Origin: CAWJKP01 sp963843465
GTDB lineage: Bacteria; Planctomycetota; Planctomycetia; Pirellulales; Thermoguttaceae
NCBI GenBank assembly: GCA_963843465.1
Contig: CAWJKP010000004.1
Span: 1-64,000, forward strand
Reading direction: 5' to 3'
Length of the DNA: 64,000 bases
The notes below the pieces were generated by a model. The model made no database searches. It saw only the letters and a list, made by a program, of their open reading frames with translations, and was not told the origin of the DNA. This document shows positions 1 to 8,649 of the stretch, piece by piece. A program made the position numbers and the translations under genes. Within the stretch, counting starts at the first letter, position 1; every line of letters starts with the position of its first letter.

Positions 1-2
1 TC

Positions 3-3000
3 ATCGCCAGGCCCATCACGGTCACGGCGGCGGCCTGGGACAAGGTCTACGACGGCGGGACCTCCGCGCCGGGAGCCGTGCCCACCGTGACCGGCGGCAG
101 CCTGGTCGGCACCGATACGCTGGACTACAGCGAGTCCTTCAGCAGCCGCAACGCCATGAGCAGCAGCCTGCTCAACAACCCGTTGGGCGTCAACCAGCAG
201 AGCGGTTCGGTCAGCGACGGCAACGGCGGGGCCAACTACAGCGTGACGTTCCAACCCAGCACGGCCGGCGCGATCCTGCCCCTGCCGATCACCGTGACGG
301 CGGCCACCTGGACCAAGCCCTACGACGGCACTACGTCGGCCGCCGGCGCGAGCCCCGAGATCAGCATCAGTCCTTCCCTGGTCGGCGGCGACACGCCCGA
401 CTTCATCGAGACCTTCAACACCCCGGCGGTAGGCACGGGCAAGACGCTGACCCCGTCCGGCTCCGTCATCGACGGCGTCACCGGGCTGGCCTCCGGCAAC
501 TACAGCGTGACGCTGGCCAGCGTCGCCACCGGCGCGATCGCGCAGGCGGCCAGCCATTTCGTGGTCACTGCCATCACGGCGGGCCCCGTCACGGCCGGCG
601 CCAACTTCCTGCTGCTGGTGGAGGCCGAGGACTCCAGCAACAGCATCGTGGCCAGCTACGCGGGCAGCCCCACGCTCAGCAGCACCGATCCCAAGGTATT
701 GACGCTGCCCGGCACCCTCAACTTCACCTCGGGCTATGCCTACACCCTGGCCAGCCTGGAGACGGTCGCCGGCGGCCCCTGGACGATCACGGCCACGGAC
801 GCGACGAACCCGGCGGACAAGATCACCGGCGCCAGCAACTCGATCGCGGTCAGCAACGCGTCGCCCTCGCAGGTCGTGCTCAGCGCGATCGCCAACACGT
901 CCGCGGGCACGGCGATCGGGGTGACCGCCACGGTGGAAGACGCCTATGGAAACCCGGTGCTCGTCAACCCCAGCAGCGGACTGGCCGTCAGCTACTCGGT
1001 GACGCTGACGGCCTCCGGCGGCACCGCGATGTACAACAGCAGCAGCAAGACTGCGCCGGCAGCGATACCCACGGCAACCACCAGCAGCCTCACCGGCCAG
1101 GCCACCTTCAGCAGCGCCTACCTCCACCAGGCCGGCAGTTGCACCTTGACGGCCAGCGCTGCGCTGCCGGGCGGCATCAACGCCCTCACCGCCACCTCCA
1201 ACTCGTTCAACGTCAGTTCGGGGGCGGCCGCGCAACTGGTCTTCACGACCCAGCCCCCCGCCGACGTTGCCGGCGCGAAGACCTTCACCGCGGGGGTGAC
1301 TGTCGAAGACTTGTACGGCAACGCGGTGACCGGGGACGACTCCAGCGTGACGGTCTCCTTGCAGAAGGCGGCCACGTACACGGGCGACAGCAACGGTCTG
1401 CTCAGCAGCACCGGCGGCACGCTGACGGCGGACTACCAAGACAGCGGCGTGGCCGCCTTCAGCGGCCTGTCGATCAGCCAGCCTGGGACGGGCTACAGCG
1501 CTGCCGGCAGCGGCTACTACCTCAAGGCCAGCGACCCCGCCGTGTCGTCGCCGGCTTACTCCAACGACTTCAACACGACCCTGATCGTCACCGGCGTGAG
1601 CATGACCTCGACGGGGTTCACGGCCGCCTTCAGCGAGCCCGTCGACCCGGCCGACGTCAACCTCTACGGCGCGCAGTCGCTGCCCAGCGTGACCCTCACC
1701 GGCGAGTATACGGAGGGCCAAGTACACGGCTCCCTGGTGTTGGACTCGACCACGGCCTACCTGGCCATTTCGGCCGACAGCATCACGGAGTCGGGCACCA
1801 CGGTGACCGTCATCACCACCCAAGCGATTCACTTTACGGTCGGCGACGCAGTGACCATCTCCGGCGTCACCAGCGAGCCCGCGACCGACGTGCCCGCGGG
1901 GCAGTCCGACCCCGCCACCCCCTACAACGGCAGCTTTATCATCACCAGCGTCAGCGGCTCGACTTTCCAATACACCGACGTTGCCGGCCTGCCCCCCATT
2001 TCCCCCGCGGCCGAGGGCGTGCCTGCCGGAACGGCGGTGGACACCGGCAACACGATGACCTTCGTGGCCACGACCTTGGTGAAAAATAGCGGGCTGCCGA
2101 TTGCCGGCGTCTCGTCGGCTGACTCCACGTCGGCCATCCTGGTTCCGGACACTTATCTCGTCTACTTCGCCAGCGGCAGCTCGGCCTTCACGACCCTCAA
2201 CGGGCAAGCCCTGGACGGCCCGGATTCCACGGGCTTCAGTCCGGCCCCGTCGGCGTCATCTGGCGCTAGCTACCGCCAGCCCGTGTATGGGCCGTACAGC
2301 GAACCGATTACCATCGGCCCCTCGGACTTCACCGCCAACGAGACGGTCGACGGCGGCGCCTACGCCACCCCGACCGACCTGGCCGTGATCGTGCCGGCGT
2401 TTGCCCGCGGCCCCGGCAACGCCGTCAACTTGCCCAACTCCAGCGGTCCGATTTACAGCCTCGTCGACCACGGCGGGACCGTGACGGTCACCACAGCAGT
2501 GCAGGACCAGGCGTCCAACGGCCAGCAGGTGCTGATCTCCGGCTTGACGGGTGCGTACGCCGACTACGACGGCACCTGGACGATCCTCAGCAATACGAAT
2601 TACGGCGGCTCGCCGCCCGCCGGCCACCTTCCTTTCAGCTCCGCCTTCACCTTCACTCTCCCCGCGGGGACCCCACAACTGCTCAATACCAGCGGCGGAA
2701 GTTTCTCGGTCCTCACCGGCATCCCCATTTCGCTCAGCGATACCGGCGGAGTGACGCAGGCCACGTTCACCCTGAGCTACAACCCCACGCTGCTGAACAT
2801 CGCCTCGACCACCGCCACCACCAGCGTGATCAACTCCGGCCTGGCCGGCACCGGCGCGACGTTTACGGTCACGGCGAATAATACCACGGGCGTGGCCACG
2901 ATCGTCTTCGATGACGCGGCGGGCTTGGCGGGCCCCGGCGGCGGCCCGATCGTCCTCGGCAGTCTGACGGCCAACGTGCCCGCCACGGCCGTCGACGCCT

Positions 3001-3893
3001 ACAGGGCGAAGGACCTGCTGACGCTCAGCGTGGACTCGATCAGCGGGGAAGACCTCCTTGGCAACCCGCTGGTCCCCGGCGTGAACGCGCTGGGCAGCCA
3101 GGCGGTGCACGTGGTCGCCTTCCTGGGCGATGCGACCGGCGACGGCACCCTCGACAGTTCGGATGTGGGGCTGATGGAGGATGTGCTCGGCGACGTGACG
3201 GCGGGCTTCAACGCCTACAAGTTGGCCGACCCGGCCATCATCGGCGACATCCAGGCCGAAGGGTATGTGAGCTTGGTCGACGGCAACGATCTGATCAACT
3301 ACGTCAACGGCGGCTACGGGAGCAACGCGCACACGGTCGTGTATCTGCCGCCCTACCCGACCGGTCTGGGGACCATTGTCTCCACCGGCCCCGACCCGAC
3401 CGTGAGCCTCCCGTCGGCGTTGCAGGTGGGGGCTGACGGCAGCCTGACGGTGCCGGTGAGCATCGACGACCCGCTGCCGGCGGCCAACGACGGCATGACG
3501 GAGGCCACGCTGGCCTTGACCTACGATCCTGCGGTCTTCAGCGTCTCCTCCAGCGACATTCACTTGGGCAGCGTGCCCGCCTCCGGCAGCGGCTGGACGC
3601 TGCAATCGACCATCGACCAGGCCACCGGCCAGATCGCCGTGACGATCTTGAGCACGGCGCCCATTGCCAGCTCCGCGGCGGGCAGCCTGGTGACCATCGA
3701 CTTCCACCAAATCGGCCTTACGGCTGCGGGCACGACGACCATCGATCTGGTGGGCTCAGTCGATCCCAACGGCAGCGCCCCGACCTACACCCAGGTCGAC
3801 GGCCAACAGGGGCCCTACGTGCTCTCGCCGGCCCCGGCCAACGCCTACCATCCGCAGATCGACGCCCTGGTGACCTTGGCGGGCGGAGGGTGA
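3..3893 (+). CDS. Giant secreted repeat protein with YDG/MBG-like, Ig-like, cohesin-like and dockerin domains (5' partial)
   Basis: The frame is open from the left edge, so the start lies outside the window. Two tandem modules with the signature ITVTAA.W.K.YDGTTS open the visible part (about residues 1-180), typical of YDG/MBG repeats in surface adhesins. Ig-like modules follow, each with an 'EDxYGN' motif. Two cohesin-like segments (about 2690-2990 and 3400-3720) carry the 'YNPTLLNI' and 'YDPAVFSV' strands, and a type I dockerin lies between them (about 3123-3330; GDATGDGTLDSSDVG plus a second weaker loop). The protein is Ser/Thr/Gly rich and has no enzymatic motif, so it is probably an extracellular matrix or attachment protein. 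The stop at 3891 comes just before a tandem repeat and a further tail in another frame, so the true C-terminus may be longer. Confidence 0.85.
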   Translation: MARPITVTAAAWDKVYDGGTSAPGAVPTVTGGSLVGTDTLDYSESFSSRNAMSSSLLNNPLGVNQQSGSVSDGNGGANYSVTFQPSTAGAILPLPITVTAATWTKPYDGTTSAAGASPEISISPSLVGGDTPDFIETFNTPAVGTGKTLTPSGSVIDGVTGLASGNYSVTLASVATGAIAQAASHFVVTAITAGPVTAGANFLLLVEAEDSSNSIVASYAGSPTLSSTDPKVLTLPGTLNFTSGYAYTLASLETVAGGPWTITATDATNPADKITGASNSIAVSNASPSQVVLSAIANTSAGTAIGVTATVEDAYGNPVLVNPSSGLAVSYSVTLTASGGTAMYNSSSKTAPAAIPTATTSSLTGQATFSSAYLHQAGSCTLTASAALPGGINALTATSNSFNVSSGAAAQLVFTTQPPADVAGAKTFTAGVTVEDLYGNAVTGDDSSVTVSLQKAATYTGDSNGLLSSTGGTLTADYQDSGVAAFSGLSISQPGTGYSAAGSGYYLKASDPAVSSPAYSNDFNTTLIVTGVSMTSTGFTAAFSEPVDPADVNLYGAQSLPSVTLTGEYTEGQVHGSLVLDSTTAYLAISADSITESGTTVTVITTQAIHFTVGDAVTISGVTSEPATDVPAGQSDPATPYNGSFIITSVSGSTFQYTDVAGLPPISPAAEGVPAGTAVDTGNTMTFVATTLVKNSGLPIAGVSSADSTSAILVPDTYLVYFASGSSAFTTLNGQALDGPDSTGFSPAPSASSGASYRQPVYGPYSEPITIGPSDFTANETVDGGAYATPTDLAVIVPAFARGPGNAVNLPNSSGPIYSLVDHGGTVTVTTAVQDQASNGQQVLISGLTGAYADYDGTWTILSNTNYGGSPPAGHLPFSSAFTFTLPAGTPQLLNTSGGSFSVLTGIPISLSDTGGVTQATFTLSYNPTLLNIASTTATTSVINSGLAGTGATFTVTANNTTGVATIVFDDAAGLAGPGGGPIVLGSLTANVPATAVDAYRAKDLLTLSVDSISGEDLLGNPLVPGVNALGSQAVHVVAFLGDATGDGTLDSSDVGLMEDVLGDVTAGFNAYKLADPAIIGDIQAEGYVSLVDGNDLINYVNGGYGSNAHTVVYLPPYPTGLGTIVSTGPDPTVSLPSALQVGADGSLTVPVSIDDPLPAANDGMTEATLALTYDPAVFSVSSSDIHLGSVPASGSGWTLQSTIDQATGQIAVTILSTAPIASSAAGSLVTIDFHQIGLTAAGTTTIDLVGSVDPNGSAPTYTQVDGQQGPYVLSPAPANAYHPQIDALVTLAGGG

Positions 3894-3894
3894 G

Positions 3895-4410
3895 GTCGCC
3901 GAGGGTGCCACTGGCTCCGCCGAGGGTGCCACTGGCTCCGCCGAGGGTGCCACTGGCTCTGCCGAGGGTGCCACTGGCTCTGCCGAGGGTGCCACTGGCT
4001 CTGCCGAGGGTGCCACTGGCTCTGCCGAGGGTGCCACTGGCTCTGCCAGTGCGCTGCCGCAGTTGACCGTCAGCGTGGTTGCCGGCCCCGAGGCCCCGGT
4101 CAGCGCGGCCGCTGCGGTCGAGGCCCTGGGCCCGGTTTCTTCGGTTGGCGTCGCGTCGCGTGCAAGCGCGTCGGCGGGCGCTGCCCAAGTGCCGCAGCAG
4201 TTGGCCGACGGTCTGTTTACGGCCCTGGCCCGCGGCGCGGTCGATCCGGCCGAGCTGGCGATCCTGGACAGCGGCGAGGAGCAAGCCGTGAGCCAGGCGT
4301 TGGCCGCGCAGATGAGCGCGGGCGGGTCGGCTCAGGCCAATCTCGATAATCTCCTCTGGGAGAGCGAGGATTCGAGTTGGCTGGATGGCGAGCGTGAATG
4401 GCTCTCATAG
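3895..4410 (+). pseudogene. Out-of-frame C-terminal tail of the giant surface protein
   Basis: This frame is open from 3874 to the stop at 4410 and is shifted relative to the preceding gene, which stops at 3893. It encodes the EGATGSA heptapeptides, then an Ala/Val-rich linker and an acidic tail ending in WLDGEREWLS. It has no convincing ribosome binding site of its own; the first candidate start is a TTG at 4063. The simplest reading is that it was the C-terminus of the upstream protein and was separated by one indel between 3871 and 3893. A separate small gene is less likely. Confidence 0.55.
3901..4047 (+). repeat. Seven-copy 21-bp tandem repeat
   Basis: Seven head-to-tail copies of GAGGGTGCCACTGGCTCYGCC run from 3901 to 4047; the only variation is C or T at one position, with C in the first two copies. 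The last copy runs into AGTG, creating the perfect palindrome CACTGGC-TCT-GCCAGTG. In the frame of the downstream tail the array encodes EGATGSA heptapeptides. The unit is a multiple of three, so changes in copy number keep the frame. Confidence 0.95.
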
Positions 4411-4411
4411 C

Positions 4412-4621
4412 AGCATTGGTCGGGGTAAAGCTTACGCGGTCTCCTTCCTGCAAGACCTGGTTGGCGGCGACCGGGCGGCGGTTGATGCGGATCAGGTGGT
4501 CTTGCAGTCGGTCGACCGCCTGACCCGAGCGTCGGTCGGTGAGGTACGAGACCAGATTGGCCAGCTCGATGGCAAAAGCCTCCTCCGCCCGCTGGACCAC
4601 CCCCTCGAAGCGGCTCCACAC
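4412..4621 (-). pseudogene. Remnant with a MoaD/ThiS-like (ubiquitin-fold) C-terminal tail
   Basis: The first part (RAEEAFAIELANLVSYL) resembles the N-terminus of a small planctomycete protein of unknown function. The second part (IRINRRPVAANQVLQEGDRV) has the 'N.RPV....L..GD.V...P' pattern that ends MoaD/ThiS-like ubiquitin-fold proteins. The two parts look fused by a deletion. After FTPT the frame runs into sequence antisense to the surface-protein tail, so the natural end is lost. No clear start codon or ribosome site is visible. Its interest lies in the E1-like remnant 3.5 kb away. Family assignment is from memory of motif patterns and is tentative. Confidence 0.4.
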
Positions 4622-4943
4622 GCTCCGGCACCCCCTCCGCTTTTCCTGCGTGGTGGTACCCGGAACGACGTGGCCACCAACGTGGCCTAGACCCCAAGCT
4701 CCCGAGCTGTTTGAGCGAAACCAAGGTGGGTCCGCTTTGCATGCCGATCTCCAGCCAAAAGCATACCTGTCGAAATGTCAGATTCGTTTGGGGTCGGGTA
4801 GGCTCGCAACACTCTTGACTTCTCTACGTCGCCAATTCAGATTCAGGATTACGCCGTTTAGGCCGGTTGTTCGCCATGGGCAGACCTGGAATGGTGATAA
4901 ACCCACCTCTCATTGTCAGCTTCTGTGTCGAAAGGAGGGTTTG

Positions 4944-5684
4944 ATGAGTGAGCCAGTGACCACCCGCCGTGAGTTCCTGGGGGCCGTCGGCGCTGCGTCG
5001 ATTCTCGTGGGAGCGGGAGGGACGCCGGGCAACGCCGCCGAAAGCGAGAAACTCGCTCTCGACGGAGGCACGCCGGTGCGGAAGATCCGCCTTTCCGTTC
5101 GGAACTTCGGGCCCCAGTTCTATGATGGAGTCGAGAAGCGGGAACTCCTCGAAGTCTTAGATTCGAGGAATCCTTTCCGCTGGTCGGCCGGACGCGCATC
5201 GAAGGTTCTCCAGTTCGAGAAACAGTACGCGGCCCATATTGGTGTGAAATACGCCCTCGGCGTGACCTCCGGGACCGCGGCGCTGTTCACCGCTATGGCC
5301 GCCCTGGGGGTCGGGCCCGGCGACGAAGTAATCCTGCCCGCCTGGACCTGGTACGCCTGCTATGACGCCGTCGTCCTTTCGGGCGCGCTGCCGGTGTTTG
5401 CCGAGATCGACGAGTCCTTCGATATCGATCCCAAGTACATCAAGGCGAAGATCACGCCGCGGACCAAGGTAATCATGTCGGTCCACCTCCAGGGATGCCC
5501 CTGCGACATGGACCCTATCCTCGAAATCGCCCGAGCCCATAAGCTACGCGTGCTGGAGGACTGCGCAGTGTGTGGGCGGGCGCTACAGGGGGAAATACGT
5601 CGGTACGATTGGCGATATCGGCATTTACAGCTTCCAGCAGAGCAAGACCATCACCTCGGGCGAGGGCGGGGCCGTGGTCACTAG
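4944..5684 (+). CDS. DegT/DnrJ/EryC1/StrS-type PLP aminotransferase, N-terminal part (frameshifted)
   Basis: The ATG at 4944 follows a strong ribosome site (AAAGGAGG, 4931-4938). A twin-arginine-type signal (TTRREFLGAVGAAS) precedes the catalytic domain, which is unusual for a sugar aminotransferase but common in planctomycete copies. The domain begins at KLALDGGTPVR and includes ALGVTSGTAALFTAMAALG, GPGDEVILPAWTWYA and the VLEDCA motif that precedes the PLP-lysine region. Homology ends at about 5562 and the frame then runs to a spurious stop at 5684. The rest of the protein continues in another frame from about 5572, so one indel separates the halves. The PLP aldimine lysine is in the second half. 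Confidence 0.8.
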   Translation: MSEPVTTRREFLGAVGAASILVGAGGTPGNAAESEKLALDGGTPVRKIRLSVRNFGPQFYDGVEKRELLEVLDSRNPFRWSAGRASKVLQFEKQYAAHIGVKYALGVTSGTAALFTAMAALGVGPGDEVILPAWTWYACYDAVVLSGALPVFAEIDESFDIDPKYIKAKITPRTKVIMSVHLQGCPCDMDPILEIARAHKLRVLEDCAVCGRALQGEIRRYDWRYRHLQLPAEQDHHLGRGRGRGH

Positions 5685-6297
5685 CGATCCCAAGCTCTTC
5701 GAGCGGGCCTTCCGTTTCCACGACGTCGGTATGCTCCGTTCGCCCTACACCGAAGCCCTTGGCGGTGGGCTGCTGGCTGCCTTCGCCGCGTGCAACTTTC
5801 GCATGAATGAGTTCACCGGTGCGGTCCTTTGCGGCCAGCTCAAGAAGCTGGAGACCATCTGCACGGCCGTTCGCCGCAGCGCGCGAAAAGTGCGCGAGGG
5901 AATCGCGGATCTTCCGGGCCTCAAACTGCGAAAGTCGCCGGACCTCGGAGGCGAGTTGGGCGTCGGAGTCTTCCTGGACCTGGGTACGAGCGAGCGCCGC
6001 GATAAGTTCATCAGCGCTCTGGACGCCGAGGGAATCTCGGCCTCGCCGCCAGGCGGATCGGCGGTCCTTCCCACCGACGGACGGATCGAAAAGAAGGCTA
6101 CGGTCCACCCCGCCTGGCCTTCCTTCCAGAGTCCCGAAGGCAAGGCGATCCGCTACGGCCGCGAGTGCTGCCCACGGACTATCGACATCCTCGGTCGCCA
6201 TGCCGGTGTGATGATGGACCCCACGTTCCACGAGGACGATGTGAAGGACGTTATCCGGGCGGTCCGGAAGGTTTACCTGGCCATGCGTCTGGCATAA
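5572..6297 (+). CDS. DegT/DnrJ/EryC1/StrS-type aminotransferase, C-terminal part
   Basis: This frame continues the upstream aminotransferase directly (GGRYRGKYVGTIGDIGIYSF). It contains the lysine expected to bind PLP (SFQQSK), the glycine-rich TSGEGGAVVTSD segment, FRMNEFTGAVLCGQL and the small C-terminal domain ending at RKVYLAMRLA. Restoring two bases (or removing one) near 5562-5572 would give a single protein of about 450 residues, the normal length of the family plus a signal. All catalytic features seem retained, so the break may be recent or a sequencing error. Its 3' end overlaps the convergent ceramidase-like gene by 47 bp. Confidence 0.8.
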   Translation: MGGRYRGKYVGTIGDIGIYSFQQSKTITSGEGGAVVTSDPKLFERAFRFHDVGMLRSPYTEALGGGLLAAFAACNFRMNEFTGAVLCGQLKKLETICTAVRRSARKVREGIADLPGLKLRKSPDLGGELGVGVFLDLGTSERRDKFISALDAEGISASPPGGSAVLPTDGRIEKKATVHPAWPSFQSPEGKAIRYGRECCPRTIDILGRHAGVMMDPTFHEDDVKDVIRAVRKVYLAMRLA

Positions 6298-7588
6298 GCA
6301 CGGTCTTCAGCATGGTAATCGCTACGGCGGTCATTTTCCGGGCCGTGGTCGGGGTGAAGGGCGGATAGTCAAGAATCTTGAGCACGGTCACCGCCGCGTA
6401 CTCGCCAGCCTGGTACGCCTTCGGGTCACAGAGGTAGCCGACCATCCCATCGGTATAACCGACCACGAGGGTGTTGCGCGAGGGAGAGTCGCGACGGATC
6501 GCCAGGCCGTAGAAGCTGTAAAGCTCGGATGGATGAAACAGCAGGGCCACCTCGCCAAGTTGCACCGCGCTGAGCGTGCTGGGCAGGTGCGTCCGGCTCA
6601 AGTCCCGCTTGGCGTTGGCCCGGAACCAGTCTGCGGCAAAGCCGGCATCGACCCAAGGACCCTTGACGCATTTTTCCGGCCCCTTCTGATACTGCTGAAG
6701 CCAGCTCTTCAGCAGGGCGATGTTAAGTGGCACAGGAAACTCCTCGCGAAGCGTACGCAGGTGATCGACCCGAACCGGGGCGGCGGAGGCGATGGCCTTT
6801 CGCAGGGCAGGATAAATCGCTTGGACGGTCTGGTGGGCCTCGCCCCGCCAATCGCTCCCGTCGCCGGGATTTACGTCGCCGCAGTGCCCCTGGAGGAACG
6901 ATGGCTCCAGCTTCTCGTTTTTCCAGACGAGGTCGGCGACCATGCCCGGCCAGTCGGGCCCGGCCGCCTCGTCGGCGAAGCAGACCGCGTGGGCGGAGAA
7001 GTGATACCACAAGAGCGTCCGCTTGCCGGCACGACGGAACAACAGGGCATGGAGCGTCGTATCGAGCCAACGGTCATCATCGGTGGAGTTCTGGGTAAAC
7101 CGCTCGTCGGTCTTGCAGATTTTCGAGGTGCGGTTGTGGTTCCCGCCGGTCACGCGGCACTTGCCCAGGGCGACTTCGGCCGCTCCCAGATCGTCCTTGG
7201 CCTGCCGGACCGCCTCGACCGTCCGCTGCTCTACCACGGCCATGAACTCTTTGGGGATCGCGCCCCACTGACGGAGAAAGCAAAAGCCGGGCATGCTGTG
7301 CGTGTGCGTGGCGCAGACACGGACGTTCGAGGCGGGGATTCCCGTCTGCCGAGCGACCTCGTTCCGTACCCGGACCGCCATTTCCTGGCCCACCGCAGCC
7401 ACGTCGAGCGAGCAGATGGCAACCTGGGTCTCGCCGAACTGCACAACCAAGGCCCGGACCGCAGCCGGCTGCCGGATCGACTTGATCCGCCGCTCTTTGC
7501 CCGGCGGGCGATGGAACCCGCCCATCTCGATGCCCAGAGGCGGGGTGATATCGACCACGCCTTCGCCGGCCAATAACCCAGTCATCAT
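6251..7588 (-). CDS. Neutral/alkaline ceramidase-like hydrolase
   Basis: The 445-residue protein starts MMTGLLAGEGVVDITPP; the 'DITPPLGIEMGGF' opening is the hallmark of the neutral ceramidase N-terminal family. Candidate zinc and catalytic residues lie in VCATHTHSMPGF, in the YHFSAHAVCF histidine segment, and in the GHCGDVNPGDG loop. No obvious signal peptide is present, unlike many of its neighbours. The family hydrolyses N-acyl amide bonds; in planctomycetes many copies have no known substrate, so ceramide specificity should not be assumed. The last dozen residues overlap the convergent aminotransferase gene and look non-homologous. Confidence 0.8.
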   Translation of the reverse strand: MMTGLLAGEGVVDITPPLGIEMGGFHRPPGKERRIKSIRQPAAVRALVVQFGETQVAICSLDVAAVGQEMAVRVRNEVARQTGIPASNVRVCATHTHSMPGFCFLRQWGAIPKEFMAVVEQRTVEAVRQAKDDLGAAEVALGKCRVTGGNHNRTSKICKTDERFTQNSTDDDRWLDTTLHALLFRRAGKRTLLWYHFSAHAVCFADEAAGPDWPGMVADLVWKNEKLEPSFLQGHCGDVNPGDGSDWRGEAHQTVQAIYPALRKAIASAAPVRVDHLRTLREEFPVPLNIALLKSWLQQYQKGPEKCVKGPWVDAGFAADWFRANAKRDLSRTHLPSTLSAVQLGEVALLFHPSELYSFYGLAIRRDSPSRNTLVVGYTDGMVGYLCDPKAYQAGEYAAVTVLKILDYPPFTPTTARKMTAVAITMLKTVLMPDAWPGKPSGPPG

Positions 7589-7695
7589 CTAAACTCAAAC
7601 GTAGCGCCGAGATTCTTATTGAAGCCATCGGGCGCGTAACATCTCTTTGGAAACGTTTCGGCGAGTCTGGCAGGTTTCGCCGGAGTGTTTATCGC

Positions 7696-7995
7696 GTGCG
7701 GAGTTCGCCAATGCCACCAATCGCGGCCGGAGGACCGAGCACAGTAAACGGCGTTCTCTATCTGTTGGTATCGCAAGCGCTCCACACCTACGCACGGGCC
7801 AGCGCCTACGTGGAACTGGACCACTGGAGCGGCATTAGCTGCGAGGACTGCGGCACCAGCATGTCCCAGGACGACGCTTACTGCTGCCAGCGGTGCGGAA
7901 GCGAGCTTTGCGATGACTGTCGCCAGTTGTGCGCCGCCTGCGAGGAGTCGTTCTGCTCCGGCTGCCTAAACCAGTGCCCCGCCTGCGGCCACGAG
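7696..7995 (+). pseudogene. Cysteine-rich treble-clef/RING-like zinc protein, truncated
   Basis: The frame encodes at least six CxxC-type pairs in about 55 residues: CEDCG, CQRCG, CDDC, CAAC, CSGC and CPACG. This is the dense spacing of a binuclear zinc treble-clef or FYVE/RING-like domain. The first 35 residues look non-homologous. After CPACGHE the frame runs into the coding sequence of an E1-like enzyme in a different phase, so the 3' end was lost in a deletion near 7990-7997. Cysteine-rich proteins of this kind accompany E1-like enzymes in some prokaryotic ubiquitin-like loci, which matches its neighbour. Confidence 0.6.
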
Positions 7996-7996
7996 T

Positions 7997-8557
7997 ATCG
8001 GCCGGCAGGCGGCCCTGATGCTGGCGGCCATCGGCGTACCGCGACCCCAGCTCGTCGATTTCGATCAGGTGGACATCACCAACGTCACCACCCAGGGTTA
8101 CTGCGCAGGCGACGTGGGCATGACCAAGGCTCTCGCCGCGCTGGCGGCAATCCACCAACTCGATCCGGCTATCCAGGTTGAGGCCGTGGAGGATCGCTAC
8201 CGGCACCGGATGCAGATTGGCCAGGCCGTTTTCTGCTGCGTGGACTCCATCGACGCCCTCGCGGCCATCTGGCGCTCGGCAGGCTCAAAGTGCCGCTTCT
8301 GGTGTGATGGCAGGATGCTGAGCGAAGTGATCCGCGTGTTGGCCGTGGCCGACAACGCCGGCCGGGAGCATTATCCCACGACGCTCTTCAGGCAATCCGA
8401 AGCCCAGCCTGGCCGCTGTACTGCCCGCGCCACCATCTACGCCGCCGGCATCGCGGCAGGGCTGATGGTCCACCAGTTCACCCGCTGGCTACGGGAAATG
8501 CCGGTGGACCGCGATACGTCGCTCAATCTGTTGGCCGGGGAATGGGCCGTCGTCTGA
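7997..8557 (+). pseudogene. E1-like ThiF/MoeB-family adenylyltransferase lacking its N-terminal ATP loop
   Basis: The reading frame resumes inside a ThiF fold at IGRQAALMLAAIGVP, continues with PQLVDFDQVDITNVTTQG (the acidic residues that follow beta-2) and includes VFCCVDSIDALAAIW, corresponding to the conserved aspartate region of E1 enzymes. HYPTTLF and GRCTARATIYAAGIAAGLM follow; the latter holds a cysteine that could be the thioester site. It ends LNLLAGEWAVV at 8557. The glycine-rich nucleotide loop (GxGxxG) upstream of IGRQ is missing and is replaced by the zinc-protein gene, so adenylation is unlikely. No start codon fits except an internal ATG at 8018. Confidence 0.7.
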
Positions 8558-8649
8558 TCTGCCCGGCAGGCTCTCCCTCCAGTCGGCCTCGCTCCGCTCA
8601 TTCCGAAACATCCCGCCTCCGGCGGGAGTCGGTAAAGGAGTAAAGGGGC

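Noticed and set aside
2256..3710. Long minus-strand open frame opposite the surface protein
   Set aside because: His/Arg/Gly-rich composition typical of an antisense shadow in a high-GC gene; no motif or ribosome site.
3901..4047. CRISPR array
   Set aside because: The 21-bp units are contiguous without spacers.
4412..8557. A working ubiquitin-like antiphage operon (Bil or CBASS type)
   Set aside because: No E2-like, JAB-type protease or effector gene was found, and the E1 lacks its ATP loop; only remnants can be supported.
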